Source of the DNA: Balaenoptera acutorostrata
Lineage: Eukaryota > Chordata > Mammalia > Artiodactyla > Balaenopteridae
Reading direction: 5' to 3'
Length of the DNA: 64,000 nucleotides
NCBI RefSeq assembly: GCF_949987535.1
Contig: NC_080079.1
Location: forward strand, 124,001-188,000
A program made the translations under genes and the position numbers. Position 1 is the first letter of the stretch. Each line of letters begins with the position of its first letter. Shown here one piece after another: positions 1-19,419 of this stretch. Under the pieces are notes generated by a model. It saw nothing but the letters and a program-made list of their open reading frames with translations, was not told the DNA's origin and did not search any database.

Positions 1-1607
<1,607 letters not shown>

Positions 1608-1609
1608 CT

Positions 1610-4643
<3,034 letters not shown>

Positions 4644-4970
4644 TCAGCGACCCCCCACCTGCAGGCCCAGCACATAGCGGTTTCTTCCTTTCACACCCGG
4701 TGTGAGGGTCTCGGAGAGCCCTTGCTCTGGCCAGCTCCCCACCCACCTCAGCCTCAGCTTCCAGCTCATACGTCTCTGAGGGGGCCAGGCTCTGTGGTGC
4801 GGCCTTGGGGGTCCCATCCCCCTATGACCAGAAGTCCTCCCTTCCCCTCCTCCCTCCCTCAACCCGCAGAAGCAACCCTTCCTTCAGTGGGAACGTGCGC
4901 GCCCTCCTGGCGGGCGGCACCTTAGGAGCTGGGAGAGAGCACCTCCCCGGGGCCGGGGTGGGGGGAGTCA

Positions 4971-5376
<406 letters not shown>

Positions 5377-5962
5377 TCAGGTAAAAGCTCAGCCTGGAGC
5401 CCCCCCCCCCCGTGGGCCCTGAGAGGTGCCAGCCGGAGTGGACCATCTGCACCCAACAGTGGGTCTGCCAATCGGTGGGCAGGAACTGAGGGCCGGAGGC
5501 CCGCCGGGTCCCCACCCAGAACAGAGCTCACAGGGGCCACACAACCTCTGCCTGCCCAGGCAGTGGCATCAAGGCCCTCCAGGTCTCAGAGGCACCCTTC
5601 AGGCCACAGAGCACTGCCCCCTTGGGGCACCAAGGAGAGTGGACAGTTTACCTCATTTTCACCCAGAAAACAGCCAGGGTCTAAGAGGCCCGATTCACTC
5701 TCACAGACTAGAGACGCGGCTGAGACGGAAACTCACTACCCAACCCTGACTTGCGTTAGGACACACAACAGTCACAGCCAGAACGGCACAGACGCTGCAG
5801 ACAGCCAGGGCCCCACCCGCCCGGGGCTTCTGAGCCCGCACCTCAGGGTCCTGCACACCTGGAGCTGCTGGTGAGGCACCTGCTGTGAGCGCCCACCCCA
5901 CCCCGTTCTGTGCTCTCACCTCTAGGTCTCTGTCCAAAGTGGGTATGAGCTACAGAGAGTCA

Positions 5963-6382
<420 letters not shown>

Positions 6383-6753
6383 TCATTGCGCACGGTGCAA
6401 GCTCTGTTGGCCACGCGGCCTCGGTGACCAGCCGTGCCCACCAGGCGCCCCCCCTGGGCCCAGACCCGCCCTGCGCCTCCCTTCAGGGGGTTGGCGCCCT
6501 CTGGAACATCCTCATTGATTTTTCAGCACAGGCACCTGCGTCCCTGCTTTGCTCTGGGCCCACAAACCACGCTGTGGGTTAGCTCAGAGACAGAACGTAA
6601 AGCGCCCAGACACAGCTGAAGACCCTCCAGACCTCCAGGGAAAGCATTTGCGTTGGCAACGGTGATTGGATGCCTGCGCGGCCGCTGGGCCCCCCCCCCA
6701 CCTGCTTCTCCATCCCCTCACCGCTCTTCTACCTGCTGGTTCGTTCCCTTTCA

Positions 6754-9167
<2,414 letters not shown>

Positions 9168-9234
9168 CAGTGGGGACCGCCCTGACAGTGAAGAGAAGGA
9201 TGCCGAGCCCCAAGGCCCAGAGAGCTGCCCTCAT
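9168..9234 (-). CDS. SCART1: SCART1 exon 1: start codon and signal peptide
   Basis: The ATG at 9234-9232 opens MRAALWALGLGILLFTVRA, a compact signal peptide: one basic residue, an h-region of about 13 hydrophobic residues and a small-residue cleavage region before VPTG. The exon ends at 9168 after ACT G, followed by a consensus GTAAGT donor (9167-9162), giving the phase 1 end that all later exons need. The start has G at -3 and A at +4, a fair Kozak context. An in-frame ATG also exists at 9285, but it would put about 17 mostly polar residues before the signal sequence and lies at or before the predicted transcription start, so the inner ATG is chosen. Confidence 0.8.
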
Positions 9235-9307
9235 GGCCCCGCAGTCCCAGGGCCTCAGCCAGCTCCCGCCGCTCAGCTGGGGCAAAGGCAGAGGTCACGG
9301 TCCAGAG

Positions 9308-9352
9308 CCAAATATACAGAAGCAGAGCTGCCAGTGGCCTCCCAGGACCAAT
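9308..9352 (-). promoter_or_regulatory. Candidate SCART1 core promoter (TATA-like box plus inverted CCAAT box)
   Basis: On the minus strand TATATTT lies at 9316-9310 and ATTGG, an inverted CCAAT box, at 9352-9348, about 32 bases further upstream. A TATA box here would put the transcription start near 9280 and a 5' UTR of about 45 bases before the ATG at 9234. The spacing is what a TATA-type promoter would show. Start-site data are needed, and a further upstream non-coding exon cannot be excluded. Confidence 0.45.
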
Positions 9353-9719
9353 GGGACAGCAAGGGCTTTTCCAGAGCGTATCCGTGGCTCTGTCTCTCCG
9401 TCTGGGAGCTGAGCAGCCAATGGCCTTGGCGGCCCTGAGTGCTGCCAGACAGGAGGGGCCCAGGATGTGGGTTTCCTCCTGGCTGATAACTGCTGACGGG
9501 TAGCTTCACTCAGACCCCACAGTCAGGCAGGTGGTCTGATCTGCCCATAGCAGCAGTGAAGCCCTGCCCTCCACCCAGGCCATTGGCTTCAGCTCCCCAC
9601 TGTGGGTGGTGACACAGTGACAGCAGACATCATGGGGACCAGCAGGGAAGATGTAGGAGCCCCACAGCACAGAAGAACAAGACAGCCCAGGACAGCTTTG
9701 CATGGGCTCTGAGATCTAA
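9353..9719. other. Upstream flank of SCART1, no feature recognised
   Basis: Single-copy sequence between the candidate promoter and the first L1. Nothing coding or repetitive is recognised. It may hold upstream regulatory elements but none is identified by motif. Confidence 0.4.
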
Positions 9720-10239
9720 ACTATCATTGCAACTAAAGCCGTGAAAGAAGCCCAGAACCTACACCCTGAACCTAAAAAGGGTGACCACCTGCTGAAATAG
9801 AAGATTTAAATAGAATCAAGAGTCTCCTGACATCACAACCAGTATGCCCAGGATACAACTGAAAATCACTCACCATGTGAAGAACCACGGAAACCATACT
9901 TTGATGGTAAAAGACAATCAGCTGATGGCGATACCAAGAGTTAGATGTCGAAGTTATCTGACAAGGATTTTAAAACAGCCATCATAAAAATGCTTCTGCT
10001 CTAAATTGCAAATTCTTTTTAAACAACTGAAAAAAATTCTCACAAAGAAATAGAAGTTATAAAAATGAACAAATGGTGAGGATGTGGAGAAACTGAAACA
10101 CTCACACTTTGCTGGTCGGATTGGAAAATAGTGCGACCACTTTGGACAACAGTCTAGCAGTTCTTCCAAATGTTAAACAGAGAGGTACCCTATGACCCAG
10201 AAATTCTGTATATCAAGGAGAAATGAAAAGTTATGTCCA

Positions 10240-10394
10240 AGATAAGCAACAAGGATATATTGTACAGATCAGGGAATTACAGCCATTATTTCGTAATAAT
10301 TTATAATGGAGTATAATCTGCAAAAATACTGAATCACTATACTGTACACCTGAAACTAATATAATATTGTAAATCTACTGTACTTAAATTTTTT
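10240..10394 (+). mobile_element. Short L1 3' UTR insertion with 14-bp TSD
   Basis: The insert carries the artiodactyl-type L1 end (gataagcaacaaggatat; ctgtacacctgaaact). It is flanked by perfect copies of aaaagttatgtcca at 10226-10239 and 10395-10408. Confidence 0.82.
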
Positions 10395-10566
10395 AAAAGT
10401 TATGTCCACATTAAAACCTGTACATAAATGTTCATAGTAGCATTATTCATAATAGAAAAAATAGAAACAACTTAAATGTGCATCAGGTGATGAATGGATA
10501 AACAAAATGTGGTACATCCATACCATGAAATATTATTCAGCCATGAATAATAGGCATGGAGTACTG

Positions 10567-10789
10567 GGACTTCCCTGGTGGTCCAGCGGCTAAGACTTCA
10601 CACTCCCAATGCAGGGGGACCAGGTTCGATCCCTGGTCAGGGAACTATATCCCACATGCATGCCACAACTAAAAGATCCCTCATGCCACAACTAAAGATC
10701 CTGCATGCCACAGCTAAAGATCCTGCATGCCACAACTAACACCCAGCACAGCCAAATAAATAAATAAATAAATATTTTTTAAAAAAGAA
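10567..10789 (+). mobile_element. CHR-type SINE with 15-bp TSD
   Basis: Starts ggacttccctggtggtccag, with an internal tRNA-like B box region (ggttcgatccc), then variant catgccacaactaaagatcc blocks and an (aaat)n tail. Exact TSDs aggcatggagtactg lie at 10552-10566 and 10790-10804. Confidence 0.9.
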
Positions 10790-12782
10790 AGGCATGGAGT
10801 ACTGATGAACACTGCAGTGGGAGGAACCTTGAAAACATTATGCTGAGTGAAATAAGTCAGCCACAAAGGACCACATACATGATTCTATTTATATGAAGTG
10901 TCCAGAATAGGCAAATCCATAGAATAGAAAGTGGGTTGGTTGTTGCCAGGGGCTGGAAAGAGGAGGAAATGGAAAATATCACTGATGGGGACAGGATTTC
11001 CTTTGAGGGATCATGAAAACGTTCTGAAATTAACCAGTGTCTATTGTTGCATGATTCTGAATACACTAAAAACCACTGGATTATACACTTTTAAAGGATG
11101 CATTTGTGGTATATGAATTGTATCTCAATAAAGCTGTTATATTTTTTAAAGAACCAAATGGAAGTTATAGAACTGAAAATACAATGTGAAATTTTTTTTA
11201 GAAACTCACTTAGTGGACTCAGTAGTAGAATGGACACAACAAATGATAGCATCAGTGAACTTGAAGACTAATAAATAGAATTTACTCAGTGTAAACAACA
11301 GAGAAAAATGGGAAAAAATTAATAGAGACTCAGAGAGCTCTGGGACAATAACTAAAGATCTAACATTTCTATCATTGGAGAGCTGGGAAGGAGAGAAAAG
11401 AGAGTGTGAAGCTAAAGAAAGAATTTGAAGAAATAATGGCTGAAAACGTCCCAAATTTGATGGAAGACATAAACTTACAAGTTCAAGAAACCGAGTAAAC
11501 CCCAAATAGGATAAACTCAAAGAAATTCACATGAAAACACATTATAACTAAATTTTTGAAAACTAAGGACAAAGAAAAAATTTCTAAAAACAGCCAGAGA
11601 AAAATGATTCATTATCTACAAAGGAAAACCAATTTGAATGAAAGCAGATTTCTCATCTGAATGGAGGCCAGTAGGTAGTGGAACAACAGTCTTTAAGTGC
11701 TAAAAGAAAAGATGCACCTAGCCTGAGTCCTGTATCTGTGAAACTATACTACAGAAATTCAGGAGAAATAAAGACATCTTCAAATGAAGGAAAACTAGGA
11801 TAATTTGTTGTTAGCAGACCTACCCCTAAATAATGGCTAAAGAAAACCGTCCAAACAGAAGGAAAATGATAATAGTAAGATGGGGTTTTCTGAAAGGAAA
11901 GGAGAACAATGAAATGGGTAAAAGTAGAAGTGAACATAATAGACTATCTTTCATTTCGTGAGTTTCTTTAATCATAATTTATGATTGAAGAAAAAGTTAT
12001 AACATCTTAATATATAGAGAGAAAATACTTAGGAAATTATATTTTTAAACCGGGAGGGTAAAGGAACCTAAATGTAAGTAAGGTTTCTATATTTCACTTT
12101 AAGTGGTAAAATGTCAACACCTGTAAGTGGTGATTAGTTACTTATGTGTATAATAGCTAGAGCAACCAATAAGAAAACAATACAAAACTCAGGGGGATAT
12201 ATCAAGATGGTGGAGTAAGAGGATGTGGATCTCACCTCCCTCCAGGAATACATCAAAAATACATCTAAATGTGGAACAATTCTCACTGAAAACTGACTAG
12301 AAACAGAAAGACTCCTGTACAACCAAAGCTGTAAGAAAGATGCACACATATTCAAGCATTTTTTCTGACCACAACTGTATGAAACTAGAAATCAGCTATA
12401 GAAAGAAAATGGGAAAAAAACAAACATGTGGAGATTAAATGACATGCTACTAGAAAACCAATGGGTCAATGGAGAAATCAAAGAGGAAATCAGAAAACAC
12501 CTAGAGACAAATGAAAATGGAAGCACAACACTACAAAATCTGTGGGATGTATCAATATATTTTATGTATCTGTCTCTTGAGGCTAAAGAAATAAAAGCAA
12601 AAATAAACAAATGGAACCTAGTTTTTAAAAAAGCTTTTGAACAGACAAATAAACCATAACTAAAAGAAAAGGCAACTTTTGGAATGGGAGAAAATATTTG
12701 CAAAAGATATGACCAACAAGGGGTTAATATCCAAACTAAACATACAGCTCATACAACTCAATATTAAAAAAAAAAACAACCC

Positions 12783-12910
12783 AGGAATTCCCTGGTGGTT
12801 CAGTGGTTAGGACTCAGCGCTTTCACTGCTGCGGCCTAGGTTCGATCCCTAGTCAGGAAACTAAGATCCTGCAAGCCGCGAGGCATGGCCAAAAACAAGA
12901 ACAAACAAAC
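12783..12910 (+). mobile_element. Short CHR-1-like SINE
   Basis: aggaattccctggtggttca head, ggttcgatccctagtcagg middle and an aaaacaagaacaaacaaac tail; about 128 bp, without the CHR-2 extension. Flanking aaacaaccc at 12774-12782 and 12911-12919. Confidence 0.85.
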
Positions 12911-13365
12911 AAACAACCCAATCAAAAAATGGGCAGAGGACCTGAATAGACATTTTTCCGAAGAAGACATACAGATGGCTAACAGGCACATGAAAAGATG
13001 CAAAACATTGCTAACTATTAGAGAAATGCAAATCAAAACAAGGAGATATCAACTCACACCTGTCAGAATGGCTATCAAAATGTCTACAAGTAAGAAATGT
13101 TGGAGAGGATGTGAAGAAAAGGGAACCTGTGTACACTGTTGGTAGGAATGTAAATTGGTGCAGCCTCTAAGGAAAACAGTATGGAGGTTCCTCAAAAAAG
13201 TAAAACTACCATATGATCCAGAAATTCCACTTTTGGGCATATATCCAGAAAAAATAAAAACACCAATTTGAAAAGATACATGCTCCCCAATGTGCATAGC
13301 AGCACTATTTACAATAGCCAAGATATGGAGCACCCATCAACAGACTAATGGATAAAGAAGATGTG

Positions 13366-13407
<42 letters not shown>

Positions 13408-13409
13408 AT

Positions 13410-13450
<41 letters not shown>
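13366..13450. repeat. Compound (TA)n(TG)n(CA)n microsatellite
   Basis: Alternating TA, then TG, then CA dinucleotides over about 85 bp in the L1 3' UTR. The TG and CA tracts are mutually complementary and could fold back. Confidence 0.95.
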
Positions 13451-13452
<2 letters not shown>

Positions 13453-13490
13453 GGAATATTACTCAGCCATAAAAAAGAATGAAATTCATG

Positions 13491-13620
13491 TGACTTCCCT
13501 GGCGGTCCAGTGGTTAAGATTCCACGCTTCCAATGCAAGGGGCATGGGTTTGATCCCTGATCAGGGAGCTAGGATCCCACATGCCAGACAGCGTGGCCAA
13601 GAAAATATTAAAAAAAAAAA
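13491..13620 (+). mobile_element. Short CHR-1-like SINE
   Basis: gacttccctggcggtccagt head, tgatccctgatcagggagct box and an A-rich tail at 13606-13623, inserted in the 3' UTR of the younger L1. Flanking aaattc copies are short. Confidence 0.85.
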
Positions 13621-14037
13621 AAATTCTGCCATTTACAGCAATGTGGATGGACCTAGAGAATATTATGCTTAGTTAAATAAGTCAGAGAGAGAAAGACAAA
13701 TACTGTATGATATCACTTACATATGGAATCTAAAAAATAATACAAATTAATGTATATGCAAAACAGAAACAGACTCACAGATGTAGAGAAAAAAACCAAT
13801 GGTTACCAAAGGAGAGAGGGAAGAGAGAGATGAAAATTAGGGGTATGGAATTAAGAGATACAAACTACTATGTATAAAATAGATAAGCAACAAGGATAGC
13901 TTTATAGCATAGGGAATTATAGCCATTATCTTATAATATCTTTTAATGTAATATAATCCCTAAAAGTACTGAATCACTCTACTGTACACCTGAAACAATA
14001 TAATATTGTAAATCAACTATACTTCAATTAAAAAGGA

Positions 14038-15712
14038 AAAAAAAATTATTCAAAACTCAAAAACATTATAAATACATCAAAAATGGAACTTTAAAAATGT
14101 TCACATAACTCTCAAGGAAACAATTTTTTAAAAAGAAATAGAGGCATGAGAAACAGTGGGAACAAATAGAAAACAAAAAATAAGATGGCAGACTTAAGGC
14201 CTAACATGTCAATAATACATTAAATGTAAATGGTCTAAATTCACAAATTAAAAGACAGATATTGGCAGAGTGAATACAAAACAAAACAAACAAACCAAAA
14301 AACCAAACCAACCAACCAAAAAAAAAGACCCAAATATGTGTTGTTTACATGAAGCGCCCTTCAAACATGACATAGGTTGGTTGAAAATAAAAGGATAGAA
14401 AAAGATCTCCCATGTAAACATTAATCAAGAAAAGCAAGAATGGGTAAATTAATGTCAGAGAAACATTTCAGATAAAAGAAAATTACTAGGGAGAAAGGGG
14501 GACATTACATAATGATAAAAAGACCAACCTTCCAAGAAGATAGAACAATCGTAAATGTGTATGCACCAAACCATGGAGCTTCAAAGTATGTAAGACAAAA
14601 ACAGTTAGAGCTAAAAGGAGGAATAGACAAATCCACAATTCTAGTTGGAGACTTCAACACCCCATTCACAGCAATTGATAAAGCTACTAGACAGAAAATC
14701 AACAATGATCTAGAACAACTGAACAACACCATCAACCAACAGGATCTAGTTGACATTTATAGAAAACTCCATACAATAAGAGTAGAATACACATTTGTTT
14801 CATGCACACATGGAACAGTCACCAAAATTGATGATAATGTAGGTCATAAAACAAACCTTGACAAATTTTAAAAGGACTGAGATCATGCAGAGCACATTTT
14901 CTGACCACAGTGGAATCAAACAAGAAATAAATACCAGAAATACAACTGAAAAATCTGCAAACATTTGGAAATTAAACACACTTCTAAGTAATCCATGGAT
15001 CAAAGATGAAATCTCAAAAGAAATTTTAAAAACACAAAGAGGTGAATGAAAATGAAAATACAACATATCAAAATTTGTGGGATGCAGCTAATAATAAGTA
15101 ACGCTAAGGGAAATTTATACTGCTAAATGCTTACATAACAGGAAAACTCTCTAATCAATAATCTCAATTCCAACCTCAAAAATCCAGAAAAAGAAAAGTT
15201 AAATAAAGCCAAAGTATGCACAAGAAAGAAAATTAGAAAGCTAAAAGCATAAATCAATGAAATTGAAAATAGGAAAACAATAGAGAAGATTAATGAAACA
15301 AAAAAACAGTTCTTTGAAAAAATTTAATAAAATTAATAAACCTCTAGAAAAATTGACAAAGATTTTAAAAGAGAAGACACAAATGGGTATCAGGAATTTT
15401 AAAAGGTGGTATCACAACAGATCCTACAGCCATTAGAAGGATACTAGGGAACTACTAAGAACAATCTTAAGCTCATAAATTTGACAACTTAAAAGAGATG
15501 GACACAAACATTGTCCTGCAGAGGAATTTTGTCTAGCAAAAATGAAGTGAAAATAAAACCAAGTGTGTGTGGAGAAAAAAAATAAAAAAGAGTTGGACCA
15601 GTTCTTTGAAAATCACAAACTACTAAAACTCAGCCAGGATGAAATAGATAACCTGAATAGTCCCATAACTATTAAGGAAGTTAAGTTTTTGTAATCAAAA
15701 TGCTCCTAAAGC
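14038..15712 (+). mobile_element. Old L1 continued: ORF2 endonuclease region
   Basis: A 119-codon open stretch at 14512-14871 encodes TIVNVYAPN, ILVGDFNT, DLVDIYRKLH and VEYTFVS in the order of an L1 ORF2 endonuclease domain. Downstream, 14860-15700 continues ORF2 with many stops. It joins the ORF1 part ending at 12185. Confidence 0.75.
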
Positions 15713-17050
15713 CAAGGTTCTCCATGTTGGAATGGACATTTGCAGATCAGCAAGGGAGGAGGTTAGAATGAGTCATGTAGTGATGGACTAGAATTGGAGA
15801 CATCAGTAAGATCTCATGTTTAGCTTAATATAGATACAGATGCTTACATATGGAAATATTTATAGACATGTCTATAGACATGTGTGCAGATACGTGTCAG
15901 CTGAGAGGGCTTAGGAGCAAAGACACTCCAGTAGCAAAGAGCACACCTAGGGTCCACATCTAGGTTTCTAATGCCATTATCCAATGAAAGGAACCATAGC
16001 TCCTTGGAGAAATGGCTGATTCTAAGACTGGGGTATAAAAAAATACAAGATGAGCTGGGAGCATCTTTTAGTGCCAAAAAGTAAAGAAATGATCAAAAAC
16101 AAATGATAAAAAAAAAAAATTTGAAGAAAGTATGCCAGAGGTACACAGGGGAAAGCTGAAAGAGCTCCCAAAGGCCAAAGGTGGAACAATGTGAACAACA
16201 AAATAAATAAAACAACAATGGATTACAACCCAAAGTGTAAAATAAATATTCCTGAGCCATGCTGATATAAATATTGAATAAATCAATCAATAGTAAATAA
16301 TAAATAAATCAAATGGGGCAGAAAAGGTAAATCTCCCATGCAGAAGAATTCCAAATATTTTGTGTGGATTATGCTTTCAAGCAGGGAGAGCATAATCTCC
16401 CTTAAGTGTGGGCCACACATAGTGTCTTCCTTCCAAAGAGTAAAACATAGAATAGAATCAGGGGGGAAAGAGTAACCTGACAGTGGAGAAACCTGACAAA
16501 CATGACCACAACCAGGTGTTCAAGGTCAATATTGACAGTGACATGTCATGTTGAGGATATATGCCCTTAATATGATGTGACAAGAAGGGCACTTTACCTC
16601 TGTCATGTCCCTCCCAAAAACCCTCCCAATAACCACAATCCAATGAGACAAAGATCAGACAAATTCCAATAAAGGGGCATCCTACAAAATACCTGAGCAG
16701 CACTCCTCACAACGGTCAAGGTCATCAAAAACAAGTAAAGTATAAGAAACTGTCACATCCAGGAGGAGCCTAAGGAGACAGGCCAACTAAATGTCATGTG
16801 GTGTCCTAGATGGGATCCTGGGAGAAAAAGGACATCAGGTAAAAACTAAGGAAATCTGAATAAACTATAGACTTTAGTTTATAATACTGTATCAATATTG
16901 TTCCATTAATTGTAGCAAATATACCACACTAATGTAAGATGTTAATAATGATAAAACTGGTGGTGGAATATATGATGACTCCCTGTACTATCTTCTCCAT
17001 TTTTGTGTAAATCTAAAACTGTTCTAAAAAAAATAAAGTCTAAATACTGC
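15713..17050 (+). mobile_element. L1ME-like 3' UTR inserted in the old L1 ORF2
   Basis: About 1.3 kb of non-ORF2 sequence ending gtaaatctaaaactgttcta plus aataaag, an older L1 3' terminus. The host ORF2 resumes at ggcccagatggtttc (about 17068). The start is soft; no clear TSD is seen. Confidence 0.55.
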
Positions 17051-18218
17051 TGAAAAAGAAATGTCTAGGCCCAGATGGTTTCAAAGAGAATTTTACCAAA
17101 AATTTAAATAAGAATACACCAATTTCACACAATCTTTTCAAGAAAATAAAAGAAGATGGAACACTTCTCAACTCATTTTATAAGACCAGGATTACCCTGA
17201 TACTAAATCCAGCCAAAGACAGAAAACTACAGATGAGTAAAAGAAAAAGAAAACTACAGACCAATATTTCTAATATATTTAAATGCAAAATCTTCAACAA
17301 AATTTTATCAAATATAATCCTGTATATAAAAAAAAAATACACTACAACTGAGTGGAATTATCACAAGCATGCAAGGCTGATTCGATAGTTGAAAATCAAT
17401 CACTGTAATCCACCCACAAAAGGCTAAGAAGACAAATTATATGATCATATCAATGATGCAGAAAAAACATTTGACAAAATTCACTCTCCACTCAGGATAA
17501 GTAAAAAACTCTCAGAAAACTAGGAATAGAAGGGAACTTCCTCAATCTCATAAAGAGCACTTACAGAACACCTACAATTAACATCATACTTAATGGTGAA
17601 AGACTGGATGTTTTCCCTCTAGATTGGGAACTGTACGAGGATGTTCATCCTCACCACCCTTACTCAACATATTACTGGAAGGTCTAGCCATTGCAATAAG
17701 ACGATAAAAAGAAATAAAAGCCTACTCATTGGAAAGGATGAAATTTTAAAATGTCTCTATTTACAAATGACACAATTGCCTATGTAGAAAATCCCAAGAG
17801 GTCTACAAAAAAAAAAAAAAAAACTAGAACTAATAAGTGAATTCAATAAGGTTACAGGATACAAGATCAAAACACAAGAATCAATTACATTTCTATATAC
17901 TAACAATGAACAGGTGGAACCCAAAATAAAAATGCAAAATAACTTACAATTTCTCCAATGAAAGTGAAACACTTAGGCATAAATCTAACAAAACATGCAC
18001 AGGATATGTCTGATGAAAATTACAAAATGTTGATGAAAGAAATCAACTACTCTCTCTCTAACTTGAAGAGACATGTTTTCATGGATTGGAAGACCCAACA
18101 TAGCAAAGATGTCAATTCTCCCTAAACTGATGTGTGGGTTTAAGGTAATTCCTATCCATATCTCAGCAAGGTCTTTTTTGGTAGACATAGACAAACCTAT
18201 TGTAAAATTTATATGGAA

Positions 18219-18442
18219 TATACATTACTGTGTAAAAAATAGATAACTAATGAGAACCTACTGTATAGCACAGAGAACTCTACTCAGTGCTCTGTGGTGA
18301 CCCAAATGGGAAGGAAATCTAAAAAAGAACGGATATAGGTATACGTATGACTGATTCACTTTGCCGTACAGCAAGAAGCTAACACAACATTGTAAAGCAA
18401 CCATACTCCAATAAAAATTAATTTAAAAATTAAATAAATAAA
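18219..18442 (+). mobile_element. L1 3' UTR insertion with 16-bp TSD
   Basis: Short L1 tail (ctactgtatagcacagaga; catactccaataaaaatta) flanked by exact taaaatttatatggaa at 18203-18218 and 18443-18458. Confidence 0.88.
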
Positions 18443-18899
18443 TAAAATTTATATGGAAAATGAAAGATCCTAGAATAGCCTTATACTGGGGGGAAGGGGT
18501 AGTGAGAGGAATTACTGTTTCCAATGTTATGACTTACTGTATAGCTATAATAATCAAGACACAGATAAATGGAACGGATGGAGAATCCAGAAACAGATTC
18601 ACACAAATATGCCTAATTACTGTTCAACAAAATAACAAAGCTACTAAATGAAAGAGGGATAAACTTTTTAATAAATGGTGCTGAAAGAATTGGATATCGG
18701 GTGAGGGGGAATAAAATAAAGTAATAAACCTCATACCTTATACAAAAATGAACTCCAAAAGGATCATGGACTTAAATATAAAATGTGAAACTATAAAACC
18801 TCTAGAGAAAAATAGAATAAAATCTGTGGGACCTAAGAAGAAGCAAAGCATTCTTAGACTTGACACCACAAGCAAAATCCATAAAAAATGATAAATTGG

Positions 18900-19209
18900 G
18901 GCTTCCCTGGTGGCGCAGTGGTTGAGAATCTGCCTGCTAATGCAGGGGACACGGGTTCGAGCCCTGGTCTGGGAAGATCCCACGTGCCGCAGAGCGGCTG
19001 GGCCCGTGAGCCACAATTACTGAGCCTGCGCGTCTGGAGCCTGTGCTCCGCAACAAGAGAGGCCGTGACAGTGAGAGGCCCGCGCACCGTGATGAAGAGT
19101 GGCCCCCGCTTGCCACAACTAGAGAAAGCCCTAGCACAGAAACGAAGACCCAACATAGCAATCAATCAATCAATCAATTAATCAATAAAAAAATAAATCT
19201 TTAAAAAAA
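18900..19209 (+). mobile_element. CHR-2-type SINE, near full length, 17-bp TSD
   Basis: Head gcttccctggtggcgcagtg, box gggttcgagccctggtctgg, the CHR-2 body (gcaacaagagaggcc; gaagagtggcccccgc) and a tail of (tcaa)n then poly(A). Flanked by aaaaaatgataaattgg at 18883-18899 and 19210-19226. This is among the strongest lineage markers for a cetacean source. Confidence 0.92.
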
Positions 19210-19419
19210 AAAAAATGATAAATTGGACATTGTAAAAATTAAAAATCTTTGCTTTGTGAAAGTATTATGAAAACTTACACACTGGGCGAAAATACTAACA
19301 AATCACATATTCAATATAGGACTTGTATTCAAGTAAAATACTAGTAAAATATATCTGTATTTATAGTATATATACACATATATAAATTGTGATTTTGCAA
19401 TTTTTTCCTTATTGTATTC

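Larger units (their letters stand above)
10069..11146 (+). mobile_element. 5'-truncated L1 3' end inserted in the old L1
   Basis: It starts ggtgaggatgtggagaaact and ends tatctcaataaagctgtta plus an A-rich tail, the usual L1 3' end. Flanks aatgaacaaatgg (about 10064-10076) and aaagaaccaaatgg (about 11148-11161) are an imperfect target duplication that also rejoins the host ORF1. It is itself interrupted at 10240-10394 and 10567-10789. Confidence 0.72.
9720..12185 (+). mobile_element. Old L1 (L1MA-like) ORF1 region, interrupted by nested insertions
   Basis: Positions 9720-10068 and 11147-12185 together match the order of an L1MA-type ORF1 and its downstream spacer (gattttaaaacagccatcat, then gaagttatagaactgaaaa, then aatggctgaaaacgtccc). 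The frame is full of stops. The two parts are separated by a nested L1 at 10069-11146. The element resumes after a second insertion at 14038. Confidence 0.7.
12186..14037 (+). mobile_element. Internally deleted L1 inserted in the old L1
   Basis: It opens with an L1 5' end (tcaagatggtggagtaagag), jumps at about 12350 to ORF2 sequence (12426-12660 encodes GEIKEEIRKHLETNENGS) and again to the ORF2 C-terminus and 3' UTR, ending atacttcaattaaaaagg. Most of ORF1 and ORF2 is missing. Flanks share caaaactca (about 12173 and 14050), and host L1 sequence continues on both sides. It carries two SINEs and a dinucleotide repeat. Confidence 0.7.
17051..19330 (+). mobile_element. Old L1 ORF2 continued, carrying two insertions
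   Basis: Reverse-transcriptase and C-terminal ORF2 sequence in order (caagatcaaaacacaagaat; tgatgaaagaaatcaacta), decayed by stops. Interrupted by an L1 3' end at 18219-18442 and a SINE at 18900-19209. Confidence 0.72.

Noticed and set aside
13366..13450. Complementary TG/CA tract as a regulatory hairpin
   Set aside because: An ordinary compound microsatellite inside an L1 3' UTR; no evidence for function.
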